A stretch of DNA of 33,045 nucleotides from Bacteroidia bacterium (GCA_030430675.1 JAUIKU010000024.1:1-33045), one strand, 5' to 3'; shown: positions 16,654 through 25,064, numbered from the stretch's first letter. Made by a program: numbers and translations. The notes: generated by a model not told the origin, from the letters alone.

Positions 16654-17919
16654 ATGGATCATGTACGCGCCGAAATAATATCAGTTGGAGATGAAATCCT
16701 TTATGGACAGATCGTCGATACCAATTCTCAATGGATCAGCCGGGAACTGGATCAAATAGGCATCAAAACAGTAAGAAAAACCACAGTTTCAGACAGTGAA
16801 GAAGATATTCTCAACGCATTGGAACAGGCAACAGCAAGAGCCCAGATTATTTTGATGACAGGCGGACTGGGTCCCACCAGCGACGACCTAACCAAACCAT
16901 GCCTGGCCAAATACTTTAACTGCGGACTTGCGTTAAATCCCCAGGCACTGGCTGAAGTACAACGTATTTTTGATAAGATCGGTCATGAACTAACCGAAAC
17001 GAACCGGCAACAGGCCTTCCTCCCAACCAAATGCCAACATGTTACCAACCGTGCCGGCACCGCACCAGGAATGTGGTTTTATGAAGACGGGAAGGTATAT
17101 GTTTCAATGCCGGGCGTACCTCATGAAATGAAAATCATGATGACTGAGCAGGTCATGCCCAAACTTAAAACAGTTTATAAAATGCCGGCCATTTACCACA
17201 AGATTGTCCGGACCATTGGGATTGGAGAATCTTGGCTTTCCGACAAGATAAAGCCTTGGGAAGAGCAGCTGCCTAATCACATAAAACTGGCCTATCTTCC
17301 CGGGCTGGGGGAAGTTAGGTTACGCCTGACGGCCATCGGAGAAAACATGGCAGCGCTAAAAAAAGACGTTCAGGATCAATTGGACAAACTTTTACCTTTG
17401 ATAAAGCCCTATATCTATGGATTTGACAATGATTCTGTACCCAAAATAGTGGGGGATCTTTTGAGAAAGCAAAAACTTACCATCGCTGCTGCTGAAAGCT
17501 GTACCGGAGGGACTGTTGCCCAGGCAATTACCAGTATCGCCGGAAGTTCGGATTATTTTTTAGGAGGCGTGGTAGCCTACCACAACGCTTTGAAAGAGTC
17601 ATTATTGGGAGTAAGCCCCGATACCCTGAATAGGCACGGTGCCGTCAGTGAACAAACTGTCCTGGAAATGGCCGAGGGAATAAAGTCCCGCCTGGGTGCA
17701 GATATAGGAATAGCAACCAGCGGAATTGCTGGGCCTGGAGGAGGAAGTCCGGAAAAACCTGTAGGCACCGTATGGATTGCCTATGCCGATGAAAACAAAG
17801 CTGTGGCCAAAAAACTATCCCTGTACAAGGATCGCGATATTAATAACAGGCTGACCACCCAACGGGTATTGAACCTGGTCCGTCAAAGTTTAGTTGAAAT
17901 GGATGGAGAAAAGGTGTGA
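16654..17919 (+). CDS. cinA: CinA: nicotinamide-nucleotide amidohydrolase / MocF domain protein
   Basis: Two-domain cytosolic protein of 421 aa. Residues ~5-170 form the molybdopterin-binding-like (MocF/COG1058) domain: IISVGDEILYGQIVDTNSQWIS, MTGGLGPTSDDLT and VSMPGVPHEMK. This domain is associated with ADP-ribose or NAD-related pyrophosphatase activity. Residues ~262-415 are the PncC-type amidohydrolase domain: AAAESCTGGTVAQ (E281-C283), GGVVAYHNALKESLLGV, HGAVSEQTVLEMA and IATSGIAGPGGG. Together they recycle the NAD breakdown product NMN. The name competence/damage-inducible protein A is historical. The lipoyl E2 gene starts 51 bp downstream on the same strand. Confidence 0.95.
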   Translation: MDHVRAEIISVGDEILYGQIVDTNSQWISRELDQIGIKTVRKTTVSDSEEDILNALEQATARAQIILMTGGLGPTSDDLTKPCLAKYFNCGLALNPQALAEVQRIFDKIGHELTETNRQQAFLPTKCQHVTNRAGTAPGMWFYEDGKVYVSMPGVPHEMKIMMTEQVMPKLKTVYKMPAIYHKIVRTIGIGESWLSDKIKPWEEQLPNHIKLAYLPGLGEVRLRLTAIGENMAALKKDVQDQLDKLLPLIKPYIYGFDNDSVPKIVGDLLRKQKLTIAAAESCTGGTVAQAITSIAGSSDYFLGGVVAYHNALKESLLGVSPDTLNRHGAVSEQTVLEMAEGIKSRLGADIGIATSGIAGPGGGSPEKPVGTVWIAYADENKAVAKKLSLYKDRDINNRLTTQRVLNLVRQSLVEMDGEKV

Positions 17920-17970
17920 ATATGCTAAATTTACCTTATTTCAATCATCATTACGCTCAAATCTGTTTAA

Positions 17971-19251
17971 ATGGCTAAAGTAAAGATGGTAATGCCCAAG
18001 ATGGGGGAAAGCATCATGGAGGGAACCATTCTGGCATGGCTTAAGCAGGTGGGTGACCCTATCGAACAGGACGAATCGGTTTTAGAAGTGGCCACCGACA
18101 AGGTCGATACTGAAATCCCTTCGGAGTATGCAGGTATCCTGTCCGAAATTCTGGCCAACGAAGGTGATGTAGTGGAAGTGGGTAAGCCTATTGCAATAAT
18201 AGAAACCACCAATGGCAAGTCCGCTGAGCCCGATCTTATCAGTACCCCCACCGTTTCAGACTCGCAGGAGAAAGTCGAAGAGGTACTCGCGATACCTGCA
18301 TCTGCCGATGAGCCAGTTCCTCAAAAGCCGGTTTCGGAAGGCAATCGATTCTACAGTCCCTTGGTAAAAAACATTGCCAAAAGAGAACGAATCAGTGCAC
18401 AGGAACTGTCTGAAATACCGGGGACTGGCAAGGAAGGTCGTGTCACTAAAAAGGACATACTGGATTACCTGAAACAACGCCAGGATCACAGTCCGGAACC
18501 TGTAGAAAGCGCTGCGGCACCGATCTTGGCGCCAGTTAGTGGAGAGGATGAGATTATTGAAATGGACCGTATGCGGCGAATGATCGCCGATCGAATGCTG
18601 GAATCAAAACGTACTTCTCCTCATGTTACTTCATTTGTAGAAGCCGATGTAACGGGAATCGTATACTGGCGCAACCGAAATAAAGGAATATTCAAGGAGA
18701 AAGAAGGAGATAACCTGACTTTTACTCCCATTTTTATTGAGGCGGTGGTAAAGGCCATCGGTGATTATCCCATGATCAACATTAGTGTAGACGGGGATCG
18801 TATCATTAAAAAGAAGGATATCAATATAGGCATGGCCGTGGCCTTACCCTCAGGTAACCTGATTGTGCCGGTAATCAGAAATGCCGATAGTCTTAGTTTA
18901 GTGGGGCTAACTAAACATGTGAATGACCTGGCCAAAAGGGCGCGTGGAAACCAGCTTAAGCCCGATGAATTGACAGGCGGTACATTTACTATTTCCAATG
19001 TCGGTTCCTTTGGTAATGTGATGGGCACTCCCATCATCGTACAACCGCAGGTGGGAATCCTGGCGTTAGGGGCTATTTCCAAAAAGCCGGCAGTAGTAGA
19101 AACTGCATTTGGCGATGCCATCGGAATCAGGCATAAGATGTTTTTATCTCATAGCTACGACCATCGGGTAGTAGATGGCTCTCTGGGAGGAATGTTCGTC
19201 AGAAGAGTAGCGGACTACCTGGAGCGATTTGACAGTAACAGATCCATTTAG
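17971..19251 (+). CDS. Dihydrolipoamide acyltransferase (E2) of a 2-oxoacid dehydrogenase
   Basis: The acyl-transferring core of a 2-oxo acid dehydrogenase complex. Domains in order: one lipoyl domain (2-77) with lipoylation site K44 in EVATDKVDTEIPS; a linker; a peripheral subunit-binding domain (~128-168, FYSPLVKNIAKRERIS ... GKEGRVTKKDIL); and the catalytic domain (~195-425). The catalytic motif is SYDHRVVDG with H398 and D402. The bound substrate could be branched-chain, pyruvate or 2-oxoglutarate derived. A single lipoyl domain and the absence of a linked E1 or E3 prevent a choice, although Bacteroidota proteins of this layout are often the branched-chain form. Start ATG immediately precedes the AKVKMVMPKMGES strand. 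Confidence 0.93.
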   Translation: MAKVKMVMPKMGESIMEGTILAWLKQVGDPIEQDESVLEVATDKVDTEIPSEYAGILSEILANEGDVVEVGKPIAIIETTNGKSAEPDLISTPTVSDSQEKVEEVLAIPASADEPVPQKPVSEGNRFYSPLVKNIAKRERISAQELSEIPGTGKEGRVTKKDILDYLKQRQDHSPEPVESAAAPILAPVSGEDEIIEMDRMRRMIADRMLESKRTSPHVTSFVEADVTGIVYWRNRNKGIFKEKEGDNLTFTPIFIEAVVKAIGDYPMINISVDGDRIIKKKDINIGMAVALPSGNLIVPVIRNADSLSLVGLTKHVNDLAKRARGNQLKPDELTGGTFTISNVGSFGNVMGTPIIVQPQVGILALGAISKKPAVVETAFGDAIGIRHKMFLSHSYDHRVVDGSLGGMFVRRVADYLERFDSNRSI

Positions 19252-19253
19252 CA

Positions 19254-19285
19254 TCTGGACAACAGCAATCAGGACGATATTTTTT
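19254..19285 (+). promoter_or_regulatory. Possible promoter for the J-like gene
   Basis: TCTG at 19254-19257, a 20-nt spacer and TATTTTTT at 19278-19285, each with one mismatch to the TTTG / TANNTTTG consensus. The -33 element starts 3 bases after the E2 stop codon. Predicted transcription would begin about 12 nt before ATG 19305. Confidence 0.3.
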
Positions 19286-19304
19286 TTATAGGTCAGGTTT
19301 GGTG

Positions 19305-19943
19305 ATGACATTAGAAGAGGCTCTTGAATATCTCAATTTGCCGGCAAACTCCCGTAGAGCGCTTATTCGCAAAAGGTACCTGGAGTTAAAAAAGGACTAT
19401 TTGAAAGCCATCTACAATGCTCCTTCCGATCATTTTAGCAGTCTATATCGGGAAAACCTACAGAAAATTGAAGAGGCATATGAATTTCTGATAGACCAAA
19501 TAGACGGTTTTAATGACGAAGACTCCCAGTTTCAGCAAACTATCACTCAAATTCAGCATATGGTTAATTCCTTTCTGGAGAATAAAAAAGTATTGGATGA
19601 AGCTTCAAAAACCAAGATCCTGGCTTGTATAGATCAGATCGACCAGCTTAAAAGCGCTCTCCGGAAAGAACGTAGGATACCCAATTTATCTCTGGAAACT
19701 TCCCGGCATCAGGTTTGGCATTGGGAAACGGACAAGCTGAAAAAAGATAAAACGGTCAAGAGTATTCCGGGTTTATCTGCGGCGCCGGAAAAATCAGCTC
19801 AGCCGACTTTCAATCAGTCTCTTGGGGAATCTAACCGCGTCAGAAAATACCGGTATGATCGTATACTAATGGGGATTATACTGGCTATAGTAATCCTGGG
19901 GGCTCTGGGGGCACTTTATGTGCTCTTCCCATTATTTTCCTAA
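19305..19943 (+). CDS. Tail-anchored protein with degenerate J-like N-terminal domain
   Basis: No named family recognised. I start at ATG 19305; TTG 19299 and GTG 19302 are alternatives in the same frame. Residues 1-65 have the helix pattern of a DnaJ J-domain: TLEEALEYLNLP, ALIRKRYLELKKDY and IEEAYEFLID. The essential HPD tripeptide between helices II and III is missing (KDYLKAI occupies that place), so it should not stimulate DnaK ATPase. A helical middle (~70-125) and a low-complexity linker follow. One membrane helix (~186-208, ILMGIILAIVILGALGAL) lies at the extreme C-terminus, predicting a tail-anchored protein with the N-terminal part in the cytosol. Convergent with bioA. Confidence 0.65.
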   Translation: MTLEEALEYLNLPANSRRALIRKRYLELKKDYLKAIYNAPSDHFSSLYRENLQKIEEAYEFLIDQIDGFNDEDSQFQQTITQIQHMVNSFLENKKVLDEASKTKILACIDQIDQLKSALRKERRIPNLSLETSRHQVWHWETDKLKKDKTVKSIPGLSAAPEKSAQPTFNQSLGESNRVRKYRYDRILMGIILAIVILGALGALYVLFPLFS

Positions 19944-19965
19944 GGGACCGGAAAGGGTCGCAGCA

Positions 19966-21276
19966 TTAAACCTGTTGAGATGAATCCAGGTAATCTTGAA
20001 TAGCATTATAGACCAGGGATAGCTCCTCATCCGATATTACGTAGGGCGGAATAATGTAAACAATATTACCCAACGGCCGCAGCAGCACACCCTTAGATAA
20101 AAAAAATGGGTAAAGCTCATGCCGTGCTTCATTGATATAAGATGTTTGCTGATTTGATTTAAACTCTATCGCTAAAATTGCTCCCATATGAGTAACTGAC
20201 TGTACCCTGTCATGGGCCTGGACAGTCTTTTTAAAATTGGCAAAACTTGCAGAAACCCTATCTATATCTCGTTGGCATTCAGGACTTATCAGCAAATCAA
20301 AGCTCGCATTTGCCGCAGCACAAGCCAGTGGATTTGCGGTATAGGAATGTCCGTGAAAGAATGTCTTATGAAGGTCCTGGTGATGGTATGCTTGTTGAAT
20401 ATCTCTGGTACAACTGGTTGCACCTAAAGGCAATGAACCGCCGGTAATGCCCTTGGAAAGACAAAAGATATCGGGCTTATTCCGTAAAAAGTCACTGGCA
20501 AAAAAACGGCCGGTTCTACCGAATCCGGTCATCACTTCATCCGCTATACATATCACATCGTTTGCACGGGCTGATGAGATCAAATTATCCAGCCACGCTG
20601 AGGAATACTGGCGCATGCCTGCTGCCCCCTGAATTATTGGTTCGAAAATAAACGCCGCCACGTCACCTTTTTCTACCAGGCCCTCAAACTCCGCTATTAA
20701 TTCCTCCGGCTCTTTTTCTGAAGGCAGCCCGATATACTCCACCTCAAACAGATAGGGCCAGAACGGTTTGGTAAAAGGCCCCCTCTCCCCCACTGCCATT
20801 GCCCCGAAAGTATCTCCATGATATCCGCCATCCAGGGCAATTATCCGGTTCCTGCTCTGCCGGCGATTGTGCCAGAACTGGAGCGCCATTTTGAGGGCAA
20901 CCTCCACGGAAGTACTTCCATTATCTGAGAAGAACACTTTATCCTGGTTATCCGGAAGTACCGATAAAAGATTTCCCGCCAGTTGAATAGCGGGTTCGTG
21001 GGTAAAACCTGCGAACATCACATGCTCAAGCGATTGTGCCTGTCGCGCAATAGCCCGGGCAATATGCGGATTGGCATGTCCGTGAAGATTCACCCACCAG
21101 GAGGCAATGGCATCAATAATGACCCGACCATCCTCTAAATGCAACTTTGCTCCTTTAGCGCTTGATACCAGCAGGTTATCTTCACTACCTACCAAAGGTG
21201 TGAAGGGATGCCAAACATATTGCCTATCTTTGGTCAGCAGATCAATTCCAGATTTTTCCTCAACTCTTTCGCCCAT
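19966..21276 (-). CDS. bioA: Adenosylmethionine-8-amino-7-oxononanoate aminotransferase
   Basis: Converts KAPA to DAPA using S-adenosylmethionine as amino donor, the third late step of biotin synthesis. At 436 aa it is of usual size. The diagnostic N-terminal VWHPFTP is followed by IIDAIASWWVNLHGHANP and FSDNGSTSVEVALKMALQ. Next come ALDGGYHGDTFGAMAVG, PLP Asp D246 in IADEVMTGFGRTGRFFA, and Schiff-base K275 in CLSKGITGGSLPLGAT. The only ATG is at 21276, 43 bp inside bioD, with no ATG, GTG or TTG between it and the conserved domain. Translation is probably coupled to bioD. Confidence 0.96.
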   Translation of the reverse strand: MGERVEEKSGIDLLTKDRQYVWHPFTPLVGSEDNLLVSSAKGAKLHLEDGRVIIDAIASWWVNLHGHANPHIARAIARQAQSLEHVMFAGFTHEPAIQLAGNLLSVLPDNQDKVFFSDNGSTSVEVALKMALQFWHNRRQSRNRIIALDGGYHGDTFGAMAVGERGPFTKPFWPYLFEVEYIGLPSEKEPEELIAEFEGLVEKGDVAAFIFEPIIQGAAGMRQYSSAWLDNLISSARANDVICIADEVMTGFGRTGRFFASDFLRNKPDIFCLSKGITGGSLPLGATSCTRDIQQAYHHQDLHKTFFHGHSYTANPLACAAANASFDLLISPECQRDIDRVSASFANFKKTVQAHDRVQSVTHMGAILAIEFKSNQQTSYINEARHELYPFFLSKGVLLRPLGNIVYIIPPYVISDEELSLVYNAIQDYLDSSQQV

Positions 21277-21851
21277 TTTTTTACGTTATGTGAGTCAATC
21301 TTACTTTCAGGTTCCAGATGTAACAAACAAGCTGCTCCGCTGTAAGATTGAATGATTCTTTGACTATGCAGGTTCTCAGGACCATTGAAGACAAGCCCGG
21401 CTATTTGAATACCTCTGGCTTTTAGTACTTCAATGGTAAGTAGGCTGTGGTTTATCGATCCCAGGTATAAATTGGCTACCAGGATCAGCCTGTCGGTAAA
21501 TTTTGAAATAATGTCCAGCACCAATTCCTGATCATTGATAGGAACCATAATTCCCCCGGCTCCCTCAATCACCAGATCATTGCTCGTATCCGGCAACACA
21601 AAGTCGGAAAGCTTTAAACTTACCTGCTGATTAAATGCCGCCTGATGAGGAGAAGCCGGTTCATTTAACAGATATTTCTCCTGATGAAAGGTGCCTGCTT
21701 CACTACTAACCAAATCCCGCACAACCTCTGTGTCACGCGGGAGGCCACATTGAACTGGTTTCCAATAGTCGGCATTAAGCGCCTCTACCAGGATAGCGCT
21801 TACAACGGTCTTTCCAACGTCGGTACCTATACCCGTCACAAAATAGTTCAT
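21234..21851 (-). CDS. bioD: Dethiobiotin synthetase
   Basis: ATP-dependent carboxylation and ring closure of DAPA to dethiobiotin. The P-loop FVTGIGTDVGKTVVSA is at residues 4-19, and YWKPVQCGLPRD (~29-40) binds substrate. LVIEGAGGIMVPIND is the second conserved segment, followed by ILVANLYLGSINHSLLTIEVL and GLVFNGPE. The length is 205 aa, slightly short but complete. The gene overlaps bioF by 4 bp (ATGA) and bioA by 43 bp, making a tight three-gene unit. Confidence 0.96.
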   Translation of the reverse strand: MNYFVTGIGTDVGKTVVSAILVEALNADYWKPVQCGLPRDTEVVRDLVSSEAGTFHQEKYLLNEPASPHQAAFNQQVSLKLSDFVLPDTSNDLVIEGAGGIMVPINDQELVLDIISKFTDRLILVANLYLGSINHSLLTIEVLKARGIQIAGLVFNGPENLHSQRIIQSYSGAACLLHLEPESKIDSHNVKKWAKELRKNLELIC

Positions 21852-22975
21852 GAAAACCTGGAAATAGTTTTTAACAAATCCTTTATCTGGGATTCAGTAT
21901 TGTACGAATGTAAACAAATGCGCAACCGTTCTGCCCCTTCCGGCACCGTGGGAGATCGTATGGCGCGCACATCAAAGCCATTTAGCTGTAAAAACTTACT
22001 GGCTTCCAAAGCACGTTCATTCCCCGGCATTAAAACCCATTGAATAGGGCTATCCGGATTAAGGGATATATCCAAGGTCAACCCCGAAGCCTGTTGCAAG
22101 TAAATATTGATCTTTTGCAATAACGCTGCCCCGGTGACCACACCATTTTCAACAAAGGACAGTGCACAATCCACCGATATCACCGAATGAGGTGGTAAGG
22201 CTGTAGTATATATGAATGGTCTGGCATAGTTTATTAAGTAGTTGATCAACTCCTTACTACCCACAACACAGGCTCCATGTAACCCAATTCCCTTGCCGAA
22301 GGTATAAACCCTCGCCAGAAACTGTTCCTGCAACTTCTTTTCCACTACCCATCCGCTGCCACTGCTTCCCACCCAACCAGTAGTGTGTGCTTCGTCAATT
22401 ATCAGTTCCACCTGGTGTTTCCTGCAAATATCCGCTATTTCCTCTATGGGTGGATAATCACCCTCCATACTGTACAATGATTCCACTACTACAAACTTGT
22501 TGCCACTGGAAATGGCCAGCTTTTTTTGTAAATCACTGGGGCAATTATGCCTGAAAGACAAACATTTGGCATGACTCAACCTTGCCCCGTCTTTAATGCA
22601 GGCGTGAATTGACTGATCGTACAACACCGTATCACCCCTTTGCGGAAGGGCCGATAGCAAAGCCAGGTTTGCCGTATACCCCGAAGTAAACAACAGTGCA
22701 GCCTGCGCCTGGAAATATGCTGCTAATCGTTTTTCAAGATCTATATGAAATGTACTGTTTCCGGATAGTAACCTGGACCCTGTCGATCCATTTGGCAGGT
22801 TAAGTGTACTAACTTTATCGATAATGGCCTCGGTAAGTTGCTGGTTTTTCGCCAATCCGAGATAGTCGTTCGAACTAAAGTCAACCAGGTCTCCGGTTAA
22901 CTGTAGTGACCGAAAATTGCCGACATCTTCCTTTTTCTTGAGTTGTTGAAGCAACCTATCACGAACTTTTTTCAT
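21848..22975 (-). CDS. bioF: 8-amino-7-oxononanoate synthase
   Basis: PLP-dependent condensation of pimeloyl-thioester with alanine to KAPA. Alpha-oxoamine synthase motifs are all present: VDFSSNDYLGLA (32-42), NGSTGSRLLSGNSTFHIDLE (62-81), FTSGYTANLALLSAL, and DEAHTTGWVGSSGSG with D194 and H197. The Schiff-base lysine is K228 in TFGKGIGLHGACVVGS. The C-terminus has VRAIRSPTVPEGAERLRICLH. It is the first gene of bioF-bioD-bioA. The pimeloyl-supply genes bioC and bioH, which often lie inside this operon in Bacteroidota, are not here. Confidence 0.96.
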   Translation of the reverse strand: MKKVRDRLLQQLKKKEDVGNFRSLQLTGDLVDFSSNDYLGLAKNQQLTEAIIDKVSTLNLPNGSTGSRLLSGNSTFHIDLEKRLAAYFQAQAALLFTSGYTANLALLSALPQRGDTVLYDQSIHACIKDGARLSHAKCLSFRHNCPSDLQKKLAISSGNKFVVVESLYSMEGDYPPIEEIADICRKHQVELIIDEAHTTGWVGSSGSGWVVEKKLQEQFLARVYTFGKGIGLHGACVVGSKELINYLINYARPFIYTTALPPHSVISVDCALSFVENGVVTGAALLQKINIYLQQASGLTLDISLNPDSPIQWVLMPGNERALEASKFLQLNGFDVRAIRSPTVPEGAERLRICLHSYNTESQIKDLLKTISRFS

Positions 22976-23096
22976 CTTTGAAGTAATAAGGTTGGAGGGC
23001 TTTTAACGGATTTTCCTGTATTTTTGGAGCCAATAGTGTTCTCTCTCCGGCTGGTTAAGTCTGCGAATTTTTTACTGACCAGATTTTTTGGAATAG

Positions 23097-23116
23097 AAAT
23101 TGTTTACAATAAATCC
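23097..23116 (-). promoter_or_regulatory. Candidate bio operator, bioF copy
   Basis: On the bioF strand this reads GGATTTATTGTAAACAATTT. It includes TTGTAAACAA (plus-strand TTGTTTACAA, 23100-23109), whose ends are palindromic and which matches eight of nine bases of the TTGTAAACC half-site of the BirA biotin operator. A matching right half is not found at the usual distance. A similar sequence lies at the bioB promoter (24943-24965). Confidence 0.35.
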
Positions 23117-23123
23117 AAATATA
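23116..23123 (-). promoter_or_regulatory. Candidate bioF promoter -7 box
   Basis: On the minus strand the sequence is TATATTTG, an exact match to TANNTTTG. No TTTG is found 19-20 nt upstream. Transcription would start near 23109, giving a leader of about 130 nt before bioF. The start point falls in the TTGTTTACAA palindrome. Confidence 0.42.
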
Positions 23124-23144
23124 GAAAGTTTTTAGATACACGTA

Positions 23145-23181
23145 GTATCCATAACCACTGAGATGCTAGGTATCATAACCA
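23145..23181. repeat. Direct repeats GTATC(C)ATAACCA upstream of barrel gene / bioF
   Basis: GTATCCATAACCA (23145-23157) and GTATCATAACCA (23170-23181) differ by a single base insertion and begin 25 bp apart. An inverted GATAC at 23135-23139 pairs with the first copy (GATAC-ACGTA-GTATC). The positions are ahead of the plus-strand barrel gene and also just upstream of the bioF -7 box, so an operator for either gene is possible. Confidence 0.5.
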
Positions 23182-23193
23182 AATTTTTATGCT

Positions 23194-23790
23194 ATGAAAA
23201 AAGTTATGCTTACGATCGTGGCCTTACTCATGATCAATATATCTTACGGTCAATTTACCCTGGGGCCCAGGTTCGGTCTCAATTCTTCCAGTGTGGACTT
23301 CGATCCTTTCACTGTTGGGGGTGAAACAGTTTCATCCGGAAATGCTACCGCTGGTTTTCATGCCGGGGTGTTTTCTCGGATAACCCTTGGTATGATTTAC
23401 ATACAACCAGAGGCACTGTTCAGTCAGTCTGGTGGCAAAATTGAGCTGAGTGACAATGGGTTCCAACAAATCAAGGAACTGGAGTTCAATAAATTGGACA
23501 TACCCGTTATGGTAGGTACCCGGTTTCTAAAAATTCTGCGTCTGCAGGCAGGGCCTACTATAAGTATGCTGCTGGATGCGGAAGCCAAAGGACTGGAAGA
23601 GGAGATCAAGTCCGGCTACAAGGATGCTACCATCGGATACCAGGCTGGTGTAGGTGTGGATCTGTGGAACCTGGTGCTCGATGTTAAGTATGAGGGTAAT
23701 TTAAGCACTTTTGGAGACGAACTCTTTGGGTTTCCCACCGACCAAAATCAGAACCAATGGATAGTGAGTGTAGGGTTCAAGCTTTTTTAG
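23194..23790 (+). CDS. Outer-membrane beta-barrel (PorT/OmpX-like) protein
   Basis: A 198-aa exported protein. Residues 1-19 (MKKVMLTIVALLMINISYG) are a signal peptide with cleavage before QFTLGPRFG. The mature part is a small predicted eight-strand barrel typical of the Bacteroidota outer-membrane beta-barrel family (PF13568-type). Strand motifs include QFTLGPRFGLNSSSV, GFHAGVFSRITLG, IYIQPEALFSQSGG, LDIPVMVGTRF and IGYQAGVGVDLWN. It ends with a hydrophobic strand plus terminal phenylalanine (WIVSVGFKLF), the usual BAM recognition pattern. It sits on the plus strand between bioB and bioFDA, breaking the biotin cluster. A good terminator follows. No specific function can be read from the sequence. 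Confidence 0.85.
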   Translation: MKKVMLTIVALLMINISYGQFTLGPRFGLNSSSVDFDPFTVGGETVSSGNATAGFHAGVFSRITLGMIYIQPEALFSQSGGKIELSDNGFQQIKELEFNKLDIPVMVGTRFLKILRLQAGPTISMLLDAEAKGLEEEIKSGYKDATIGYQAGVGVDLWNLVLDVKYEGNLSTFGDELFGFPTDQNQNQWIVSVGFKLF

Positions 23791-23840
23791 GCTGGAGTTA
23801 CCGGCATTTACAATAAGCCAACGTATTCTTGTCATCGTAT

Positions 23841-23873
23841 TGGCCATCTCCTATGAGGAAGGTGGCCATTTTT
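23841..23873 (+). terminator. Intrinsic terminator of the barrel gene
   Basis: TGGCCA at 23841-23846 pairs with TGGCCA at 23863-23868, with an inner TCCT-ATG-AGGA stem, followed by five T. The opposite strand lacks a T-run, so it serves the plus-strand gene, not bioB. Confidence 0.75.
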
Positions 23874-23922
23874 CATTCTAACCAGCCACTATTGGTTCCG
23901 GGCCAGGTTGACCCAGTGGGAA

Positions 23923-24924
23923 TCACTTGAGTTCCTGTATTTCAGAATTGGGAATCTTATAGGCAGGTCTGGGTTTAAGGTCCAGCCGCTGGAATAGTTC
24001 CTGATCCGTGGCTACATCCGGGTTCGGGGTGGTTAACAACTTGTCTCCGGCAAAGATTGAATTGGCACCTGCCAGAAAGCACAAAGCCTGCTCTTCGGTA
24101 TTCATTCTTACCCTGCCGGCAGACAATCGCACCATGGCTTTAGGCATGATTATCCTGGCAGTGGCGATCATGCGTACCATTTCCCAGATCGATACTTTCT
24201 CCTGGTCCTCCAAAGGAGTACCGGGAACCGGCACCAGGGCATTGACCGGCACAGATTCGGGATGTTCGGGAAGATTACTTAAAGTATGCAGCATTCCAAT
24301 GCGGTCCTGCTCGGACTCTCCCAGGCCAATTATTCCTCCGGAGCAAACAGAGATTTTGGCATCTCTGACATTTTCCAGGGTATCCAATCTATCGCCATAA
24401 GTCCTGGTGGTTATAATTTCAGAGTAATGATCTTCACTGGTATCGATGTTGTGGTTATACGCATACAACCCGGCTTCTTTTAACTTCTCGGCCTGCTCAC
24501 TGGTGAGCATACCCAATGTACAACAAACTTCCATGCCCAAATCACAGACCCCTTTTACCATTTCCAATACCTTATCAAAATCCCGGTTGTCCCTTACTTC
24601 TCGCCAGGCTGCCCCCATACAAAATCTGGTACTTCCCGCTTCTTTAGCAGCAACAGCTGCCTGCAAAACCTGTTGAGTAGGCAGCAATTTTTCAACCTCA
24701 ACATCGGTATGGTATCGCGCGGCCTGTGGACAGTAAGCACAGTCTTCCGGACAGCCCCCGGTTTTGATCGATAACAAGGTACACACCTGGACTTCCTGTG
24801 AGTCGTGAAACTGTCTATGTACCTGTCCGGCACGATGGATTAATTCCAATACCGGCATATGGTAAATTGCAGAAATTTCCTGGCGTGTCCAGTCGTTGCG
24901 TACTTCAGCATTCATTGTTTTCAT
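23923..24924 (-). CDS. bioB: Biotin synthase
   Basis: Radical SAM enzyme that inserts sulfur into dethiobiotin. The 4Fe-4S/SAM motif is C58-x3-C62-x2-C65 ([12 protein letters not shown]). It is followed by [41 protein letters not shown] (Cys ligands of the second, 2Fe-2S, cluster), [11 protein letters not shown]-type text ([16 protein letters not shown]) and RLSAGRVRM (Arg ligand). The length is 333 aa. Start could be the first ATG or the one three codons later. It is transcribed on its own, 947 bp upstream of bioF in the same direction. Confidence 0.97.
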   Translation of the reverse strand: MKTMNAEVRNDWTRQEISAIYHMPVLELIHRAGQVHRQFHDSQEVQVCTLLSIKTGGCPEDCAYCPQAARYHTDVEVEKLLPTQQVLQAAVAAKEAGSTRFCMGAAWREVRDNRDFDKVLEMVKGVCDLGMEVCCTLGMLTSEQAEKLKEAGLYAYNHNIDTSEDHYSEIITTRTYGDRLDTLENVRDAKISVCSGGIIGLGESEQDRIGMLHTLSNLPEHPESVPVNALVPVPGTPLEDQEKVSIWEMVRMIATARIIMPKAMVRLSAGRVRMNTEEQALCFLAGANSIFAGDKLLTTPNPDVATDQELFQRLDLKPRPAYKIPNSEIQELK

Positions 24925-24942
24925 TTACCAGTGAATATGAAC

Positions 24943-24965
24943 AAAATTGTTTCAAAAATAAACCC
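24943..24965 (-). promoter_or_regulatory. bioB promoter -7 box with shared bio motif
   Basis: The minus-strand text is GGGTTTATTTTTGAAACA followed by ATTTT. It contains TATTTTTG (24953-24960), an exact TANNTTTG box about 28 nt before the bioB start. No -33 TTTG is found. The same segment resembles the bioF-side motif (GG-TTTATT-n-AAACAATTT), so a common regulator could bind both. Confidence 0.42.
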
Positions 24966-25064
24966 GTTCATAGCTGAAGGGGTTAATTTCTCAAAATTAT
25001 TTAATAGCTGGTATCTCCGTCAGATGATACCTGGTTAAAATTATAGCCGGAGCAGCTGGTTTAA

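Noticed and set aside
25010-25031. GGTATC ... GATACC hairpin as a terminator of sppA
   Set aside because: Only a 6-bp stem with a 10-nt loop and no T-run directly after it on the minus strand; mentioned under sppA only.
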